Source of the DNA: Pseudozyma flocculosa PF-1
Taxonomy: Eukaryota; Basidiomycota; Ustilaginomycetes; Ustilaginales; Ustilaginaceae
Direction of reading: 5' to 3'
Assembly: GCF_000417875.1 (NCBI RefSeq)
Contig: NW_006920896.1
Coordinates: 185,103 to 249,102, forward strand
DNA length: 64,000 nt
The notes under the pieces were generated by a model. It was not told the origin of the DNA, did no database searches, and saw only the letters and a list, made by a program, of their open reading frames with translations. The translations under genes and the position numbers were made by a program. Positions within the stretch are counted from its first letter, which is position 1. Every line of letters starts with the position of its first letter. This document shows, piece by piece, positions 11,201 to 24,885 of this stretch.

Positions 11201-14200
11201 AATGGGTCGCAGTCGAGGACATTCTGTCTGTACGAGCTGCCTTGCCGCCCCGCCTTGCCTGATCTCTCGTCCTGGTCGACCGCCAAGGCGAGCAAAGTCG
11301 GGCGTAGCTCATCTTTCATTCGGCTTGCCATGAGCTAAGCGCCGCACTAGGTCGACATCACACTTCGTTCCTTGTCCATGTGAGGCCATCTTCCAGCGGT
11401 ACCGACTACTCTATGCACTCGTGACTCTTCTGTCCGATCCGAGAGTAGTCTTTTCTTGACCTGTCTCGCTCTACCGCTCTCGACGCTGGTTGGAGGGCTT
11501 AGGCAGGGTTTGATGCGCTTACCTGACGGTTTCTACTGTACCAGGAACGGCACACAGGTTCACCAGCAGTCATGCTCATGCGCACCTCCGACGCTCAGGG
11601 TACTTGTGTACGCAGCACAAGAAGTGAGGTGTCTGACACTGACACGAACCTCTTGCTCCCGAACGCCGAGTCTATCGATCCCAGAGCGTAGTCAAGCCCT
11701 CGCTTCCAATGCCTCAGGTCATCTCGGGGTCAGCTTGGATGATCTTATTCTGGATACGGCAGCATAGGTTCCGACCGATGCAGGGTGCGCCACCGGCTGC
11801 GACTGCATCCGCGCCACGGCAAGGGGATGTTTGGTAGGCTGGGCGTGGCTAACGCCAACAGCAGACACCGCGCGCGCGCATGGGAGACTGTGGCGTGCGC
11901 GCGTGCGCGCGTGCTCGTGATGTCCATCTCCGACCGATGCCCGCCCGCATCTTCGAAGAAGGAAGAAGGAGCGTGGCGTAGGTACCACTCTGCTCGTCCC
12001 CCTCTAGTGCGTGTGCGCTGTGCACACGACGACGAGACAGAGACGGACGCGGCATCGGTCGAGCGTGGCCCCCGAGCCCGTCTTCGGGTGCAACTTCCCA
12101 TGCAGACGCGCACACGCATCGATGGCTTCGGGGCGCCATTCATGACCGAGCCGCCAAACAACCGCGCTATGCTATGCCTTGCCTTGGCGTTTGACCGTGG
12201 AACGGTATAGCTCGCAAAGCGTCTGCGCTCGAGCGCGATATATGTACTTAGGCTTCCTTAGCTCGACGGCGCTGCGCTTGATGGGACCCGATTGCTCTCA
12301 TACGCTTACTGACCTGGAGTTCCCACTTGTACGCGTGCGATAACGTGAGTGAACAACATAGGACTGGGCTGGACGAGGATGGCGGGCGCATACTGTAAGC
12401 CTCCTCGTGCTCTTCGGCCCGATGTTCGGCTACCGAGCCGAATTTGAGAAGGGCGTTACGACCAATCAAACGCCCCTGGGCCACAGGTACCGTACCGACC
12501 CGCCACGCCAACCCAACTGCATGGATCCGGACCTCGAGGCAAGAGCCGCCAGGGGGAAAAGCTCTTTCTCTTGCTTCCGCACCCTTTCGTCGAACAGAAG
12601 TTGGACTGCCTAACTCTCGATGCTCATCGAGGGTCGACGAGCTATGTACATGTACGTAGTGTTGCGGACCAGACAGGTTTGATGTAGGGTCCAGAACCCT
12701 TTGCTAGTCCTCGTCTATACAGTACTCCTGTATGTACGTGCGCGTACCGTAGCTCGTGTCCAACACGGGTCGAAGACAGCTGTTGTCGATCTTCCCACGA
12801 CGCTGTCGTGATCGCGATCGAGATCGAGGTCGGAGAAGTAGATCTGCTTGAGTTCGGAACAGTGCAGCGCGTTGCGGCGGATCGATGAACATGTCGCCCG
12901 GCACTGTACCAGCTCCAGCCTGCACAGGCGCGACAAGACGCCGGGACGGACCATACAACGATCGATGGATCGCTCGGTGTCTGTGGTAAACCACAGCCAG
13001 GGTCTCGGTCTTCCAGCAACGACCACCAAGTGCGGATGGCAGGCCTGAGGTCGGACGATGGATCTTCTCACGCCGTAGTCGGCTACAGTTAGTACATATG
13101 GTCTTCGTGTCAGACGGTGGAGCCGACCCCAGATCCGAGATACCAACCAACAACACAACGTGGATCTCCGTACCTAAGCCTGTGTGAACGCATCCGACAC
13201 ACGTATGCCCGTGGTTCCAACGCCTGCCCGATTGCTTGCCTCCTCGCTTGGTTGTCTGCCACAGGTGTATCAACGAACGTCTCGGAGAAAATGGTTTTGG
13301 CGGATCGGCGTCAGCTCGGTCGTCAGTGCACGCTCCACGCCCCCCGTCACCACTGTGGCACTAAGTAGTTAGACTGTAACTCCCTCTCTCTCGCCCTTTG
13401 CGCTCCTGGTTGCTCGTGAACGAGTGACAGGGAAGTTTTACCGATTTCGACGAGTACCGGGTCTGACCGATCGATATCGTTCCCGACATTCGAGCTTGAC
13501 AAGATGAGGTCGGGACGTGCCTCGGCGGCTTCGGGAAGAAGAGGACTGCAAGATGGTGCGAGGCGAGGCATGTACCGGTACCGTAAAAACGAGCCGCCAG
13601 AGAGAAGCGCGAGATGCCTGAGCAGATCGTGCGCCCGGTCCCGCTCAGAGCGAGGAGCGGTGCCAGGCGAGGCCAAAGTGCCGCCCGCGCCTTTCGCCTC
13701 GGTAAGGGGGGATATATCGAAGGGCGAGGCTCACAACGCGCGGCGCCTCAGCGCTACAGTGTGTACAGCTTCAGCAAGGCCGCAGCCGCGTAGAGGGCGA
13801 AAGCCGAACTGATCCACAAAAGGCTGGCAAGAGAGGAGATCAAACCTTAATTCCCCCTCCTCTCGGGTCCGATCTGGGTGCGACCGGCGCTGCGCACGTC
13901 GTCGTTCAGACAGTACGAGTATGTACAACACCGAGTCGCTTCGTCTCGGACGGCAGCGACGAGGAGAGTCATCCGTGCTCGCGGTGCGTGCGCACCAACG
14001 GTGCAGGGCATTCACCGACCAACGTTTGCTGCCAAGACAGCGGCCACAGCAAGAAAGGCCTCGCCTGGCAGGCCGGAACGACAGAGCGACGACGCCACGC
14101 GTCCTGACTGCAGAGCCGGTGCGGTGCGGAAGTGCGGCTCTGCCTGGCCTGGCCAGGCAACATTGCTACAGTACAGTACCTGCACAGAGCGCGCTAGCGT

Positions 14201-15780
14201 GGTCTAAACGGCCAAAGGCAATGAAAATCAAAACCTGGACATGGCACCCTCAAACCCTGCTTGCGGGGCACCAGCGGAGAAGCCATCCGGCGATTGGCGC
14301 GGGGAGCTGGAGACAGGCTATTGTGGGCTGGCGTCGGCCTGGGCCCGTGCGAGAGGACTTGGCGGAGGGACTCGGCGCCTCGTGTGTGTCGCCTGGCCGT
14401 CAGCATCCTTCGACGACCGACGGCTGGTCTGTTTGCTGTCTGCTCCTTTCGTATCCGCCTTTTTTCGTCGTCGCAAATCACATCACGTTTTGGCGGCAAG
14501 CAGAGGCTGGGATCTCTCCCACGCTACCGGTATCGCGGCGACCAAGTGACGGTAGAGAGGAATGTTGTACTGCTTGGGTGGCACCAAGGGCACCCAGCGC
14601 ACGCGTGTCTCGGTCGCTTGCATGGCGTGCGCCCGACGCTGTCTGAGGATTCTGGTCCCAGGCGTATTCTCCATCCGTCCTTCTATGAGCAACATCGATC
14701 GTTCCATGTCGCAGCCCTACGGTCAACGGCGGCACAACGGCGGCACCCTTGAGACATGATCCGTAGCACAGTCACGACCCCGCTTTCAGAATGGGCATCC
14801 CCAAGTAGAAGTTACTTGTAGCAACGACCTGCTCTCTGGCCTCCGGGCTGCTTGCACCTGCCACGGCTGACCAGTGCCATGACACTAGCCCCCTCCTTGG
14901 CCAGCGCAGCCCCAGTAGCAGAGCTCATGTTGTCCGTCATTGGAACAAGCGAGCTTTTGATGCGATCTGACCAACGATGTCTGAGTCAGGCTAGCCACTG
15001 GCCCTTATCATCGGGCTCGCCCCGCCTCGCCCTGTCAAGCAATCGCTGGCGAGGGGGCTCCGCACAGCCCCTCCCCACGCTCTGTTTGCTTGCTCGACGA
15101 CGCCCTCCTCCGGACCATGGCCATCAGCTCTGGTCGGACACAGAACAGAACAGGGGATAGAGCGCAGCACCTCGGGTGAGTGCCGACTTCGCTGATCCAT
15201 GCAACCTCGGCAGCGAGGGTCAACGCGAGGGTCCAGAACCGTTCCCCAGAATCCCTTTTGGAAGAGCAGCCAGGGTGGCGTCAGTGCGGCTTTTGCCGGA
15301 GCTGCCTGGCCATGCCGGTGTGAGCGCTCGGTGAGCGGCAACCGTCGCTCAGTGTCTCGGCCTCCCTGGTGCGCCGGCTCCATTCTTCGCTTCCTTCTGT
15401 GCGTGCGTCGCAAGGCTTGGCCTGACCTGGCTCAAGGCGGCGCGCTCACGAGCGAGGCAAGACGTCGTTGGGCGGTTGGGCACCGTGGAATGCTTGTAGG
15501 CCCCCGACCGATCCCCACCCTTGGTCGCGCCCCCGTGCCGAGCATCCAAAAGCCGGTCGCTAGACCCGCCACTGCCCGTGGCTTTGGCGCCACGGTGTTT
15601 GTGTGCGCAACGTGTGCGATCCGCAGGTCTCACCTTCCGTTGCATCGACGCTAGGATACGGTACTAATCCGCGGCGGCGGCACCCGTATATCGCCTTCGT
15701 GCCGAGCGGAGAAGTAGCCGGTCAGGATCCACCGTCAGCACCACGTTGTAAAAAGCAAGTCGTAAGCACAGCGGCGCAAA
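8201..15780. other. Long gene-free interval, first half
   Basis: No ORF here has a recognisable domain, and open frames on all six frames are short and of similar quality, which argues against coding exons. Simple-sequence stretches occur (CTTGC-type repeats near 10500-10550, GCGC/TGCG runs near 11870-11910). A short palindrome GCCTGGCCTGGCCAGGC lies near 14141-14157. I cannot exclude a heavily spliced gene or non-coding RNA. Confidence 0.5.
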
Positions 15781-16009
15781 GGTTTCCGGTCTCAAAAGGT
15801 GTATAGATAGGTATATGTAGTTGTACCAACCCATGCAGTACGGCAACGGCCTCGGGCTTGGCAGAGAGAAGAGGTGGCGGCCGCAAGGAGATGGAAGGGA
15901 GGGCAGATCGGATCTCGAGGAGAGAAAAGGAAGGTCGAGAAGGTGGCAAGCAAGCAAGGGGCTTCCCGCTTCCAAACCAAGGCGCGCCTCGCCAGGGCGC
16001 GGGTCGGCG

Positions 16010-16024
16010 CCCCCCCCCCCCCCC
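16010..16024. repeat. Poly-C tract, 15 bases
   Basis: Uninterrupted C15 in non-coding DNA. One of four long C or G runs in the window (the others at 3-22, 18901-18914 and, as G, 57265-57276). Confidence 0.95.
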
Positions 16025-16589
16025 GTCCGTAAACGGGTCGGAGTCGGCATGGTCAAACCAGATGCCGCCTCTCTCTCTCGAAGCCTCCGACCCGCAAGGA
16101 GTGGCTGACCACCTTCGCACCGCAGCAAAGTCAACGAAACAGAGTACGGAGGGTAGGTTGATGGTCGATGGTTGCTGGTCGCCCTCGCCCGCCTTCTGAC
16201 GTCGACTGTGTCGCCCCGTCCGCATCGAGTGAGGGGCGTCGAGCGTCGAGGCGCGTTTCTCCGGTGCGGTGACAAGCAGATCCCGTCGAATTTCCGCCAA
16301 GGCGGGGTTCCTTTTCGATTCTTGACACGGGAGTCCTCCCGCACATGACCGGAGCTCTTGATGACAACTCGACCGCACATGAGTCGAGTCGGTAGGATAG
16401 GTGCTCGGCCGCGACCTCTTCAGGATGTTCGGAGCGAGCGAAGCGACACCGCAGCCGAGCCGGATCGAGTCGCGAAACCAGGTCCTCCCCCTCTCGTCCG
16501 CCACCACTGCATCTCGTGTGCCCAGAGTTCCCGCTGCCGTCGAACGTGACCCGATCCGTTCTCGTTGTCCCCTGGACATCAGATTCGTG

Positions 16590-16613
16590 CACACATACAC
16601 ACACACACATACA
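16590..16613. repeat. CA-rich microsatellite
   Basis: Imperfect alternating CACACATA/CACACACA tract in the gene-free interval. Confidence 0.8.
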
Positions 16614-17846
16614 AAAGATGGCTCGCACGTTCTTTGCAGCTGGACCAGCAAGGGCGAGCGCCAATCTCGCGGCATCCGCTCTTTGTCTTCCTCCGTTTCG
16701 GGCATCCTGTTGGTCATGCTGAGCCGACCTTGCATATAGCACAATGGCCGTCCAAAGTACAGGACCTTCACCTACAGTCATGTCCACACGCCACACTCCC
16801 AAGCAGCCATTGTTCCTGGCCTGTGCACCGTCGTCGGGGCGGCGAGGCCGACGCAACAAGAAAAATAAAGGACAATGGATGTCGAGACCTCGACCCGGCG
16901 GGCAGCGCGGCTGGGTTGCCTCGATTTCGGGGCCCGCCAAACTTCAGGAGCACGCTAACTACATACATAGCTTTCAAGTGTTGTTCTATGTGCTCTGCTG
17001 ATTGTGTCGGCCTGCCTTTTAGTCCTTGCGAATTTTCGTACGTCGGACCGCACTGCTGTACCAACCGGTGTGCTGGCTGTGCGTCTCGCCCGCTTATCAG
17101 CGGCTTCTGGGCAATGACAACTTGAGCGTGGCAAGCAGAAGCACGGTCGACGACGCCATCTTGGATGCCGACAGAGAGAGAGGCGGTTCCGGAAGGCGCC
17201 ACGTCACGGGGCGACGATCGACCCGGAGCGACGGCGGCAAAGCGGGCTCGTGGTCCTGTCTTACTGTACCGGCAGCGGGGACGGCTTTTGGTTGGAAGAC
17301 GTGCATCCCGCGGGCACCGAGCTTTCGCGGGTCGCCTTCTAATCGAGATGAACCCCCCGAAGGTGGTGGCTCGCGCTGGCGGCGTCGGATCGGAGTTGGA
17401 GGTCTAGTCCGGCGCAGTCTGAGCACGCCCAACAGGACGCTGCAAGCCATGGTGGAGAGAAGGCTAGAGCCGCTCCACGTCAAAATCTACACCGCACTCA
17501 GATCTCAGTGCAGGCGATGCGGCCTTCCCCTCCTGCAGCGGGCAGCACCTGCACTTTGTTTGCCGCCGCTGACTCGGCGACGAAGGTGCACGGGGACGCG
17601 CTCCCTATCGAGGCTCATCGGCGTGCGTTTCGGACGGGCTAGTCTGCCTCGCCCTCGTCCCAAGAAACTGTAATGCCCCACTGAGCCGTGCCATCAGGTC
17701 CGATGGACCACCAAGGACACCGTCGAGGTCGTCGTCGACGACGACTACGGAGAGAGAGAGGTCGATCGTTTGGCAAGGAACTCGATGTCGATATTGAGGA
17801 TTGCCTCGTTCCCTCTCTCCGTCCTTGCGCCCTCCTATGCCTGGAC

Positions 17847-17848
<2 letters not shown>

Positions 17849-17877
<29 letters not shown>
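17849..17877. repeat. (GA)n microsatellite
   Basis: About 14 GA units in a row in the gene-free interval. No coding context. Confidence 0.95.
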
Positions 17878-18900
17878 CCAGCCCCTTTTCGGCACGGAGG
17901 GGCGGCCTGATCGGCGAAAGCAATAATGCGAGATGCTCCCAGATACAGTCTTTTGTAAGTACATTGATCGCTTTCCGTGCATGACGCTGTAACTCTGTAT
18001 GTGTCTGTGCAGATAATGAACAATGGCGAAGGCGGCGGCGGCTCTGGAACCTTGTGCTGTCGGACGACCTGTTGTCAAGGCACGCTCCGGCCGTGAGAGC
18101 GATGGCGCATCTGACCGCAGGGCTCGAAGGTGGGCCGACACCTGTGTCGACATCGCGGACAGGGATTGATATGCAGCACCTGGCGCACAGTCATGGCGCC
18201 GAGGCCGCCGAGAGATGAAGGCAGGCAGGCAAGACTTGGTGCCATGAGGGATGCAAACAAGCTACGCGCACCCGCGAGCATCCCGTGCACCCAGTCGTGC
18301 ACCAAGGCTCGGAGTCTGCCCGCTGGCGCATCCCGCCACACTGGTGCGCAGCAATCCACGTCGGCCCCGGCCGCGCGAGCAGCCCATCGGAAGAGAGAGC
18401 GCCAGTTCGTCCGGCTCGCCCGTCCGGCGGGCCGATTGTCGGCAGCCATCTGCCTGTTGCCCTGTCCATTGAGCCCATTGAAGCCTTGGCGACAACGGAG
18501 CGCGCCGCTTCCCAGCCTTGCCCCCAACCTACCCCACCCCAAACCGCCTTCCGGATCTCGTCCCGACGGTGCCTCGAGATCGCAAACAAGCTCGGGCTCG
18601 TCAGGCACGCCAGCCGGCATGCCGGGTCCGGCACCCTTAGCTTGTTTAATTTGTGCTTCCACCTGCGAAGAGCGAGGAGGCCGGGTGCTACCCGCGGGCG
18701 GGCAAGCCTACTGCAAGGTCTGTTCGCCCGCCCAGCCTGGTCCGAGGAGATGATGGTGGGGTCGCGGAAGTTTACCCTTGCCCTCCCCTCGCCGCCCGCC
18801 CGCCGTGGGTCCGCCCGCCCGTCCGCCCGCAAGCGAGCGAGTCGTTTCTGGGTGCGACCACCTCAGCCCAGCTCGCAGACGATGCAAGAAGGAACCTTTA

Positions 18901-18914
18901 CCCCCCCCCCCCCC
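18901..18914. repeat. Poly-C tract, 14 bases
   Basis: Uninterrupted C14 in non-coding DNA, on the same strand as the runs at 3-22 and 16010-16024. Confidence 0.95.
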
Positions 18915-20900
18915 CACGTTTTGACGGCCCAGGACGTTCGAGCGCATCTGCCATCCTACAGAGTAGCTACCTAGCCTGTCCTCGGCGGAAGAGTGTTTCG
19001 ACCTGGCTGCAGGGCAGAGTAGGCAGAGTAGGAAGCCAGAGCAGCGCCACCAGGCGCACCGTGCGGAGCCCCTACGGGACGTACCGCCTGCTCCCGATTG
19101 CATGTCCGCCTCTGTTGCGTTGGGTTGCGCCTCTTTGTCCGTCGCTCGGGTCAGCGCAGACGACGGCGAGGATCCCGACCGGCGTCGGGACTTGGGAGGG
19201 CAGAGCTGTCCGGGCCCAGCAACAGCCGGCAGGCCACACGAGTCGGGTTGCATGGGATGGGGGGACTTCGCGGACACGACGACTCACAACTGACTTACAC
19301 TGTCCAGCATGAAGGTCAGGTTTTGAAGGATCGATGATTATTAGTCGCACCAGCCAACGGAGAAGGACGGTAGTAGTACTGTATGTAGTGCGGACGGAAG
19401 GCTGGATTAGCCGTCGAGGCCCTTTGCCGGTGGGAAGCCGATGCTGTTGTTGGCCATGGATCGAATGGAGCAAGGTCGAGGTGAGAGAGAGCACGCCGCA
19501 CAACGGGCAGGCAGGTCCAGGCTCTCCCTGCCTTGAACCTTGGCTCGGGCTGACACCTGCCTGGCCTAGCTACCTGCTGCTGCTGGCTGCCTAGGCTAGG
19601 TGGTTGTCAAGAAGCTCGGTCGATTCGGCTGGATGGTCGATGATGGTGGGGGATGGGTGGATATGTAGGCTGTTGGCCCCAGGGCGCACGCACGCATCTT
19701 TTCCGCCGAGGCAACCTGCCCAGCCTGAGGCGTGGCGCGCCGCTTCGTTGCTACCGGGGTAGCTGCTGCTGCTGCTTTTCGTCGTCGTCGTGCGATGGCC
19801 TGGCAGCAGGTAGAGCCGCTTAGCTTGTGTCTGGGCCTGCCCGTTTCCTGCTTCGACCGCTCGCCTGCTTGCCGGGCTGGCGCTGCCTGCCTGCCTGCCT
19901 CTCGTGTAGCCGGTAGCTTCCGCTTTCGGGTTGCTTCGTCGTGAGCGTTGGCATGCTTGCATGCTTGCTGGCTGGTTGGCTGGCAGGCCTGGCCTGGCCT
20001 CTGCGTCTGCCCCGCCGAGGTCCCTGCCTCCAAGTCTGTGTCTCCGAAAACAAGGTTACGTTTGTGGCTCGCTTGGCGCAGACCGAGATGGGCCCAGGCC
20101 AGAGACACGCAGGAGCAAGCTAAAGCTAAGGGACGGGACGGGCACACCCGCCTTCTGTGGACGGTGCGGGCGTACGTGCTGGCAATTCGAGCAGCAGGTG
20201 AGGCCTGACGCTCTCCTCCCTAGGCGGGCAGCTTCCGAGGCGAGGAAGGGGCCGGTGGGGGAGATGCCGCGAGAGCTGCGTCCGCCATCCGCCACCCAGA
20301 CCACAGATGGACCTGTCCTGCGCCGGTAGTTTGGGTCCGCCGCGTTGGGCTGGCCAGCTCGTCCAGGTTGGGCTTGCCTGCCGACCTACCCACCCACCTT
20401 CACCTCTGCTGTGTGTGCGACCGCCGTAGCAGACGGCGAGCCCACACTCTACAGTACCTGCCTTCCTCTCTCCAGCCTGTCCGACTCAAGCAACGTCGTC
20501 CGTCCAGTGCCCGACGAACGAGCCAGGGCGATGCAGCTGTCTCCTCCTCTCCCGTCCTCCCCTTTCTCTCCTGTCGACTGTCGCTGACCACGCCGCCGCC
20601 GCCGCCGTGGTCGTTGCTGCTTGCTTGCTTGCTGTTGGACATCTGGCACGGCTCAGCCCCGAAGCCGTCGCTCCTTCCCTCCCCTTGCCCCGTTGCCCCT
20701 TCGCCCGGTCGAGGATCTTTCCGCCGCCATCTTCCCTTTCACCTTGGCCTGCCACCCACCGGCTTCGCTCCGTCTCGGCCTGCCAGCTTCGGCTCATCAC
20801 CACCATTGTCGCTACCTCCATCGCCACTTGACCTTCGGCTCACCCGATACTCGCCCGACGCCAGCGCTGCTCGCTGCACATTTCAGCCACGGTCGACCAG

Positions 20901-21748
20901 CGAGCCACTCTTGCTGCAGTGGTGGCCAGCCGACCTCGACGACCTCGACGACCTCGACGACTCCTGAGTCCTGCCGGCGCCACCCACTTCGCTCGGTTCT
21001 TTGTCCCGCCACTTGGACGCCTAGAGGCATCGAACATCGACACATCGGCCTCGTCCGCCCCTTTCGGCGACTTCCGACACCTGCCCCTGCTGAGGGTGGC
21101 TCTTGATCCCCGACCCCTCGAGCGACTCGATCTGCCAAGGCGGACGGACCTATGCCCTGATCAACCCACCTCGAGAGATGACCAACAGCTCTAGATCCAT
21201 TGCGCATCGGCGGATCTGACCTCCTCGACTCGACACTACCCTCCTCCTACCAGCACATCCGCGCGCTGGCCTCGTGCAGCCCCCGCGCCACCTCGCCTTT
21301 GCTACCATCTCTGGCTCATCTCCGTGCGCTCGCTCACTTCGAGAGACACTGCTGGCCCAGACGTCCACGGCCCGTGCACCACTCTCCGAGGCGCTTGGCC
21401 CCCTCGCCCGCGGGAGCCCCGTCGCCCGATCAACCGGACTCGACCTGGTCCGACCGCTTTTTAGACTCGAGTGCGATATCGCGCGTCCTTTGTCGGAACT
21501 TGCCGCCGCCGCTCGCCACAAGACTCTGCTCGTCGATACCGGACGGCCCGCCCTCGTCGCCTCCGTGACCGAAGAGATCAGCGCAGGACTGCATCGGCCT
21601 GTTCGGAACGTGCCGCTGCGCAGGGGAGAGCATCCATCCTCGACCTCCTAGATCGCCCCGACACCTCTGTTCGATGCTGCTATCGGCCCGCCGTCCCCAG
21701 GAGCCGTTGCGCGTGCCCAGAGCGTCCAAGGAGTGCCACAGTCCGACC
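20901..21748 (+). promoter_or_regulatory. Probable promoter and long leader of the forkhead gene
   Basis: CT-rich sequence directly before the forkhead start, with a 9-base repeat (CGACCTCGA, about four units near 20931-20960). It contains several short upstream ATG-initiated frames (for example 20919-21194, 21200-21568 and 21274-21651). If transcribed, these would act as upstream ORFs. The limits of the transcript cannot be seen. Confidence 0.4.
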
Positions 21749-24700
21749 ATGGCGGCGGCCAACAACTCGTCCGGATCGTCCCCAGGCTGGCGTTATGCTG
21801 CAGCCGCACGCCGTCCCGATAGCCACGTCGACCGTTCGCCTTCGCAGTACTCGGAACCTTCCCGAACCACCAATCGCATCCCGCGAGGAGGCGACGCGCC
21901 CGCAGAGCTGCTTCCCGAGCACATGGGCAGCGGCCGTCACGTTGGTGAGTGATGCAGTGGCCGTAAGCGGCCCGCCTGCCCCGCGTCTGGCAAAGAGAGG
22001 CCGGTTCGGAGAGATGCCGTCGCTGCCTCTTCGACGCCGACCCGTGCTGGTCCAGCCTCCTCATTGACGCCTCTCGCCTGCCCCCGTTTGCCTTGCGAGC
22101 AGACGCACCGCCACAGCAGCAGCCCAGGCCGCCCCAGCTGCGGCAAAAGTCCTGGCATCACCCATACCACCCCGCACCCCGCGTCACTTCTGGCACCTTG
22201 CCAGGCGAGCCCGATCCATACCATCCGGCCCAGCATCTTCACATCCACCAGGCCAGCGTCCTTCACCATCCGCATCCTCCGCCACACTACCAGCAAGGCG
22301 AGCTAGACGAGGAGAGGACGACACCCTACCAAGTCGAACGGACCTCGCCGCGGCGTCTCAGCAGAGCCCCGAGCAGTTCGGGCGCCGCGCTGCGGGCCTA
22401 CGAGCAGGCCGCCGAGCTGTCCGGCGTCCACGGCGGCAGGCTGGACCCGGCGCTCTTGGCCGAGCACGACGCCCAGCCGTTCCAGCCTTCGAGCTTTCCG
22501 CAGCCGTCGGCGTTTGAACCGGCGCGCACGCCCTTTAGCGGACCGAAGCGCAACCGCGGAAGGGCCAGCACCCTTTCGCTCCCGCAGCCAGAACTGGCTC
22601 GTCAGAGGGCCGTTCCCGGCTACCACGCCAGTCCAACATATCCTGGCGGCGGAGCGGCCGCCCACAACTTTGGGCGTGATGGCCTGGCCGCCCCCATGCC
22701 AGGCGCGTGGGAGGAACATCGTTCCCGACGCGACAGCACCATGTCGAGCATGACAGAGGCCTCCTCCGTCAACGTCGCCACCCCTCCGCTCGCAGGATAC
22801 CAGCAGCAGTCGCCGCTGCTGTTTGCTCCCCTCAGCCCTCGTCTGGGCAGGAGCGGATCGCCGGCGCCTCGCTTCGCGAGCAGCTACTTTGCCGCCGCTG
22901 CGGCCGGCGGACCACCGACCGGGTCCAGGTCATCGCGACCTGGCACGCCAGTCTCGCCGCTGAATATGGACGAGCTGTCAATGGAGGATCGCGCCGCACC
23001 CTCGGGCCTGACCATATCCGGGCCGTATTATCGCATCCCGCCGGCCTATCCTCGGGTCGGCCACGAGCCGCCATCAGGCCTCGGCGTCCATGACCGCCCT
23101 CATTCTCCCGGCGCGCTCGGAGCGGCTCATCGGCCTCCTCGGACCCAGACCATGGGCTGGCGACACGAAGGTGATGACCGCATCTCGCCGACGACGCTGC
23201 TCTCGGGAGGCGGAGACTCGTACTTTGCCGCCGAGCCCCACGCCCCGCGTCACCAACTTGCGCCTCACCGACTGGCTCCGGCGGCGGCGGCTTCGAACCA
23301 GCAGGCGATGCCGATGCACATCCCGCCCTCCCATCTCAACCCGGCTGAACGCGTCGGATACGAGCGCCGGCTGCAGGCCCAGGCCCAAGTTCAGATGCAG
23401 AGCCTCGTACGCGGCGAAATGGCGGCTGCAGCGGATCCAGCACAGCGGTCCCTCGCCCTCGCAGCGGCAGCAGCCGCCGCCGCCCCGATGGTCGCGCAAC
23501 CTCCCATGGATCGGATCGCACACAGTCGAAGGAGACGACGGCCACCTTACAGCTACTCGAGCCTGATCGCCCAGGCGATCTCTTCGTCGCCAGAGGGCCG
23601 GATGACGCTGCGCGAAATATACACCTGGATCAGCAACAACTACCCGGGCATGTATCCCATGACGGGCCCCGAGTCGCAGGGATGGCAGAATACGGTGCGG
23701 CACAACCTCTCGCTCAACAAGTCGTTCGTCAAGGTGGCCCGCACGGCACAGGACATCTACGACAGCTGCTCGTCGGGCGTGCCCTCGCAGAGCCAGGCCG
23801 CCAGGGGCAAGGGAGGCTGGTGGACGCTCGACCATTCCGTGGCCGCATCGCAGCTCGGCATCGGTTTCCGGACGCCTGGCGAAGGCACGCCGGACGAGGG
23901 AAGAGGTTCGGGATCGTTTGACGCAGCGGCGACCGACGCGTCGGCAGGCAATCGCCGCCTCTCACGGCAGCGGAGCTACTCGGACTCTGTCAACCGAAGC
24001 GCCTCGTCGACGCCTCACGGGGCAGCCAACGCCACGGCCTCGACGGCCCCGACGAGTCGCGACGAGTACGCCAGGTATTCGCACGAGGCGAGGCCGCCGT
24101 TTGCGGGATATCCCGTGGGCATTCACCCGCAGGAGAGCGCAACAGGGCGGAGACGCAGCTCTGGCAACTCGAACCCGCGACCGGCACGCCCCGACGACGG
24201 CAACAGGTTCTACGACGCGCCCGCCCCGCGAGCCCCGTCCATGAATGACGGCGCAATTCCCTCCGTGTTGCAGCCACGGCCGCAGGCGATCGTGGCACAC
24301 GACGAAGAGCCGGATCGGATTTCGCGGCACCCACAGCCGCAGCAGCGCCCTCGCGGTTTCACCACGAGCGCCGCCGAGCCGTCGCCCCTGCGCCTCTACT
24401 CGGTTTCCGCACATCGCCAGGAGGCTTCGTGGGCCTCGCCGCCGCCGCAGCAGCAGCAGCAGCCAGGGAGCTCACGCGGGCATGCCTCCCCTGCTGCGCG
24501 CTCCGGGGCCGACTTTGGTGTCCGCACGCCGTCGCCCAACGCGGTGCGGCATGCAGACGCCGGCGGTGCTCATCGATCCGTCCACGGACATGCTGCGGAC
24601 CTGAACCGAGCACCCGCCTTTGCCTCGCCCCTGACGCAGCAAACGAGCGGCAGCCTCACCGCGCGCCAGCATATCGTCGACGACGCGAGCAGCGGTCCGT

Positions 24701-24885
24701 GCATCGCAGAGCGCAACAGCGACGAAGACGTCGAGATGCGGTCGCGTGACGACGTGCGGGCGCAGGAGCTCGAGCACGGGCACGGGCATGGGCACGGGCA
24801 CGAGCACAGGCAGGCAGCCGCCCGCGATGCCGCCGACCAACCCGGCTCGCGCGGCATGGCGATCAGCGATCTGCTCAATGGCTAG
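21749..24885 (+). CDS. Forkhead (winged-helix) transcription factor, 2 exons
   Basis: Exons 21749-21944 and 22103-24885 (158-base GT-AG intron, phase 1) give 992 residues. The start is the ATG in ACCATGG context, which opens MAAANNSSGSSPGWRY. A downstream ATG at 22093 lies inside the intron and should not be used. Residues about 543-650 form a forkhead DNA-binding domain: RRPPYSYSSLIAQAI, then GRMTLREIYTWISNNYPGM, the recognition-helix core WQNTVRHNLSLNKSFVKV, and the wing with GGWWTLD. The wing carries a Ser/Gln-rich insertion. The rest is low-complexity (Gln, Ala, His, Pro) and probably disordered, with a Gly/His repeat near the end and a short conserved-looking tail ISDLLNG. It is a nuclear regulator. 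Target genes and the exact subfamily cannot be read from the sequence. Confidence 0.92.

Larger units (their letters stand above)
15781..20900. other. Long gene-free interval, second half
   Basis: Again no convincing gene: the longest frames (15722-16771 and 15664-16380, both minus) overlap each other and have no family features. The interval is rich in simple sequence: C15, C14, a (GA)n tract, a CA-rich tract, and many GCCTGC/CAGGCAGG units (for example 18220-18232 and 19880-19905). Confidence 0.5.

Noticed and set aside
15722..16771. Minus-strand frame of 349 codons in the gene-free interval
   Set aside because: Overlaps another minus frame of similar quality, crosses simple sequence including the C15 run, and shows no motif.
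22093..22102. ATG at 22093 as the forkhead start
   Set aside because: It falls inside the intron, directly before the acceptor. The upstream exon at 21749-21944 has a better start context and the right phase.
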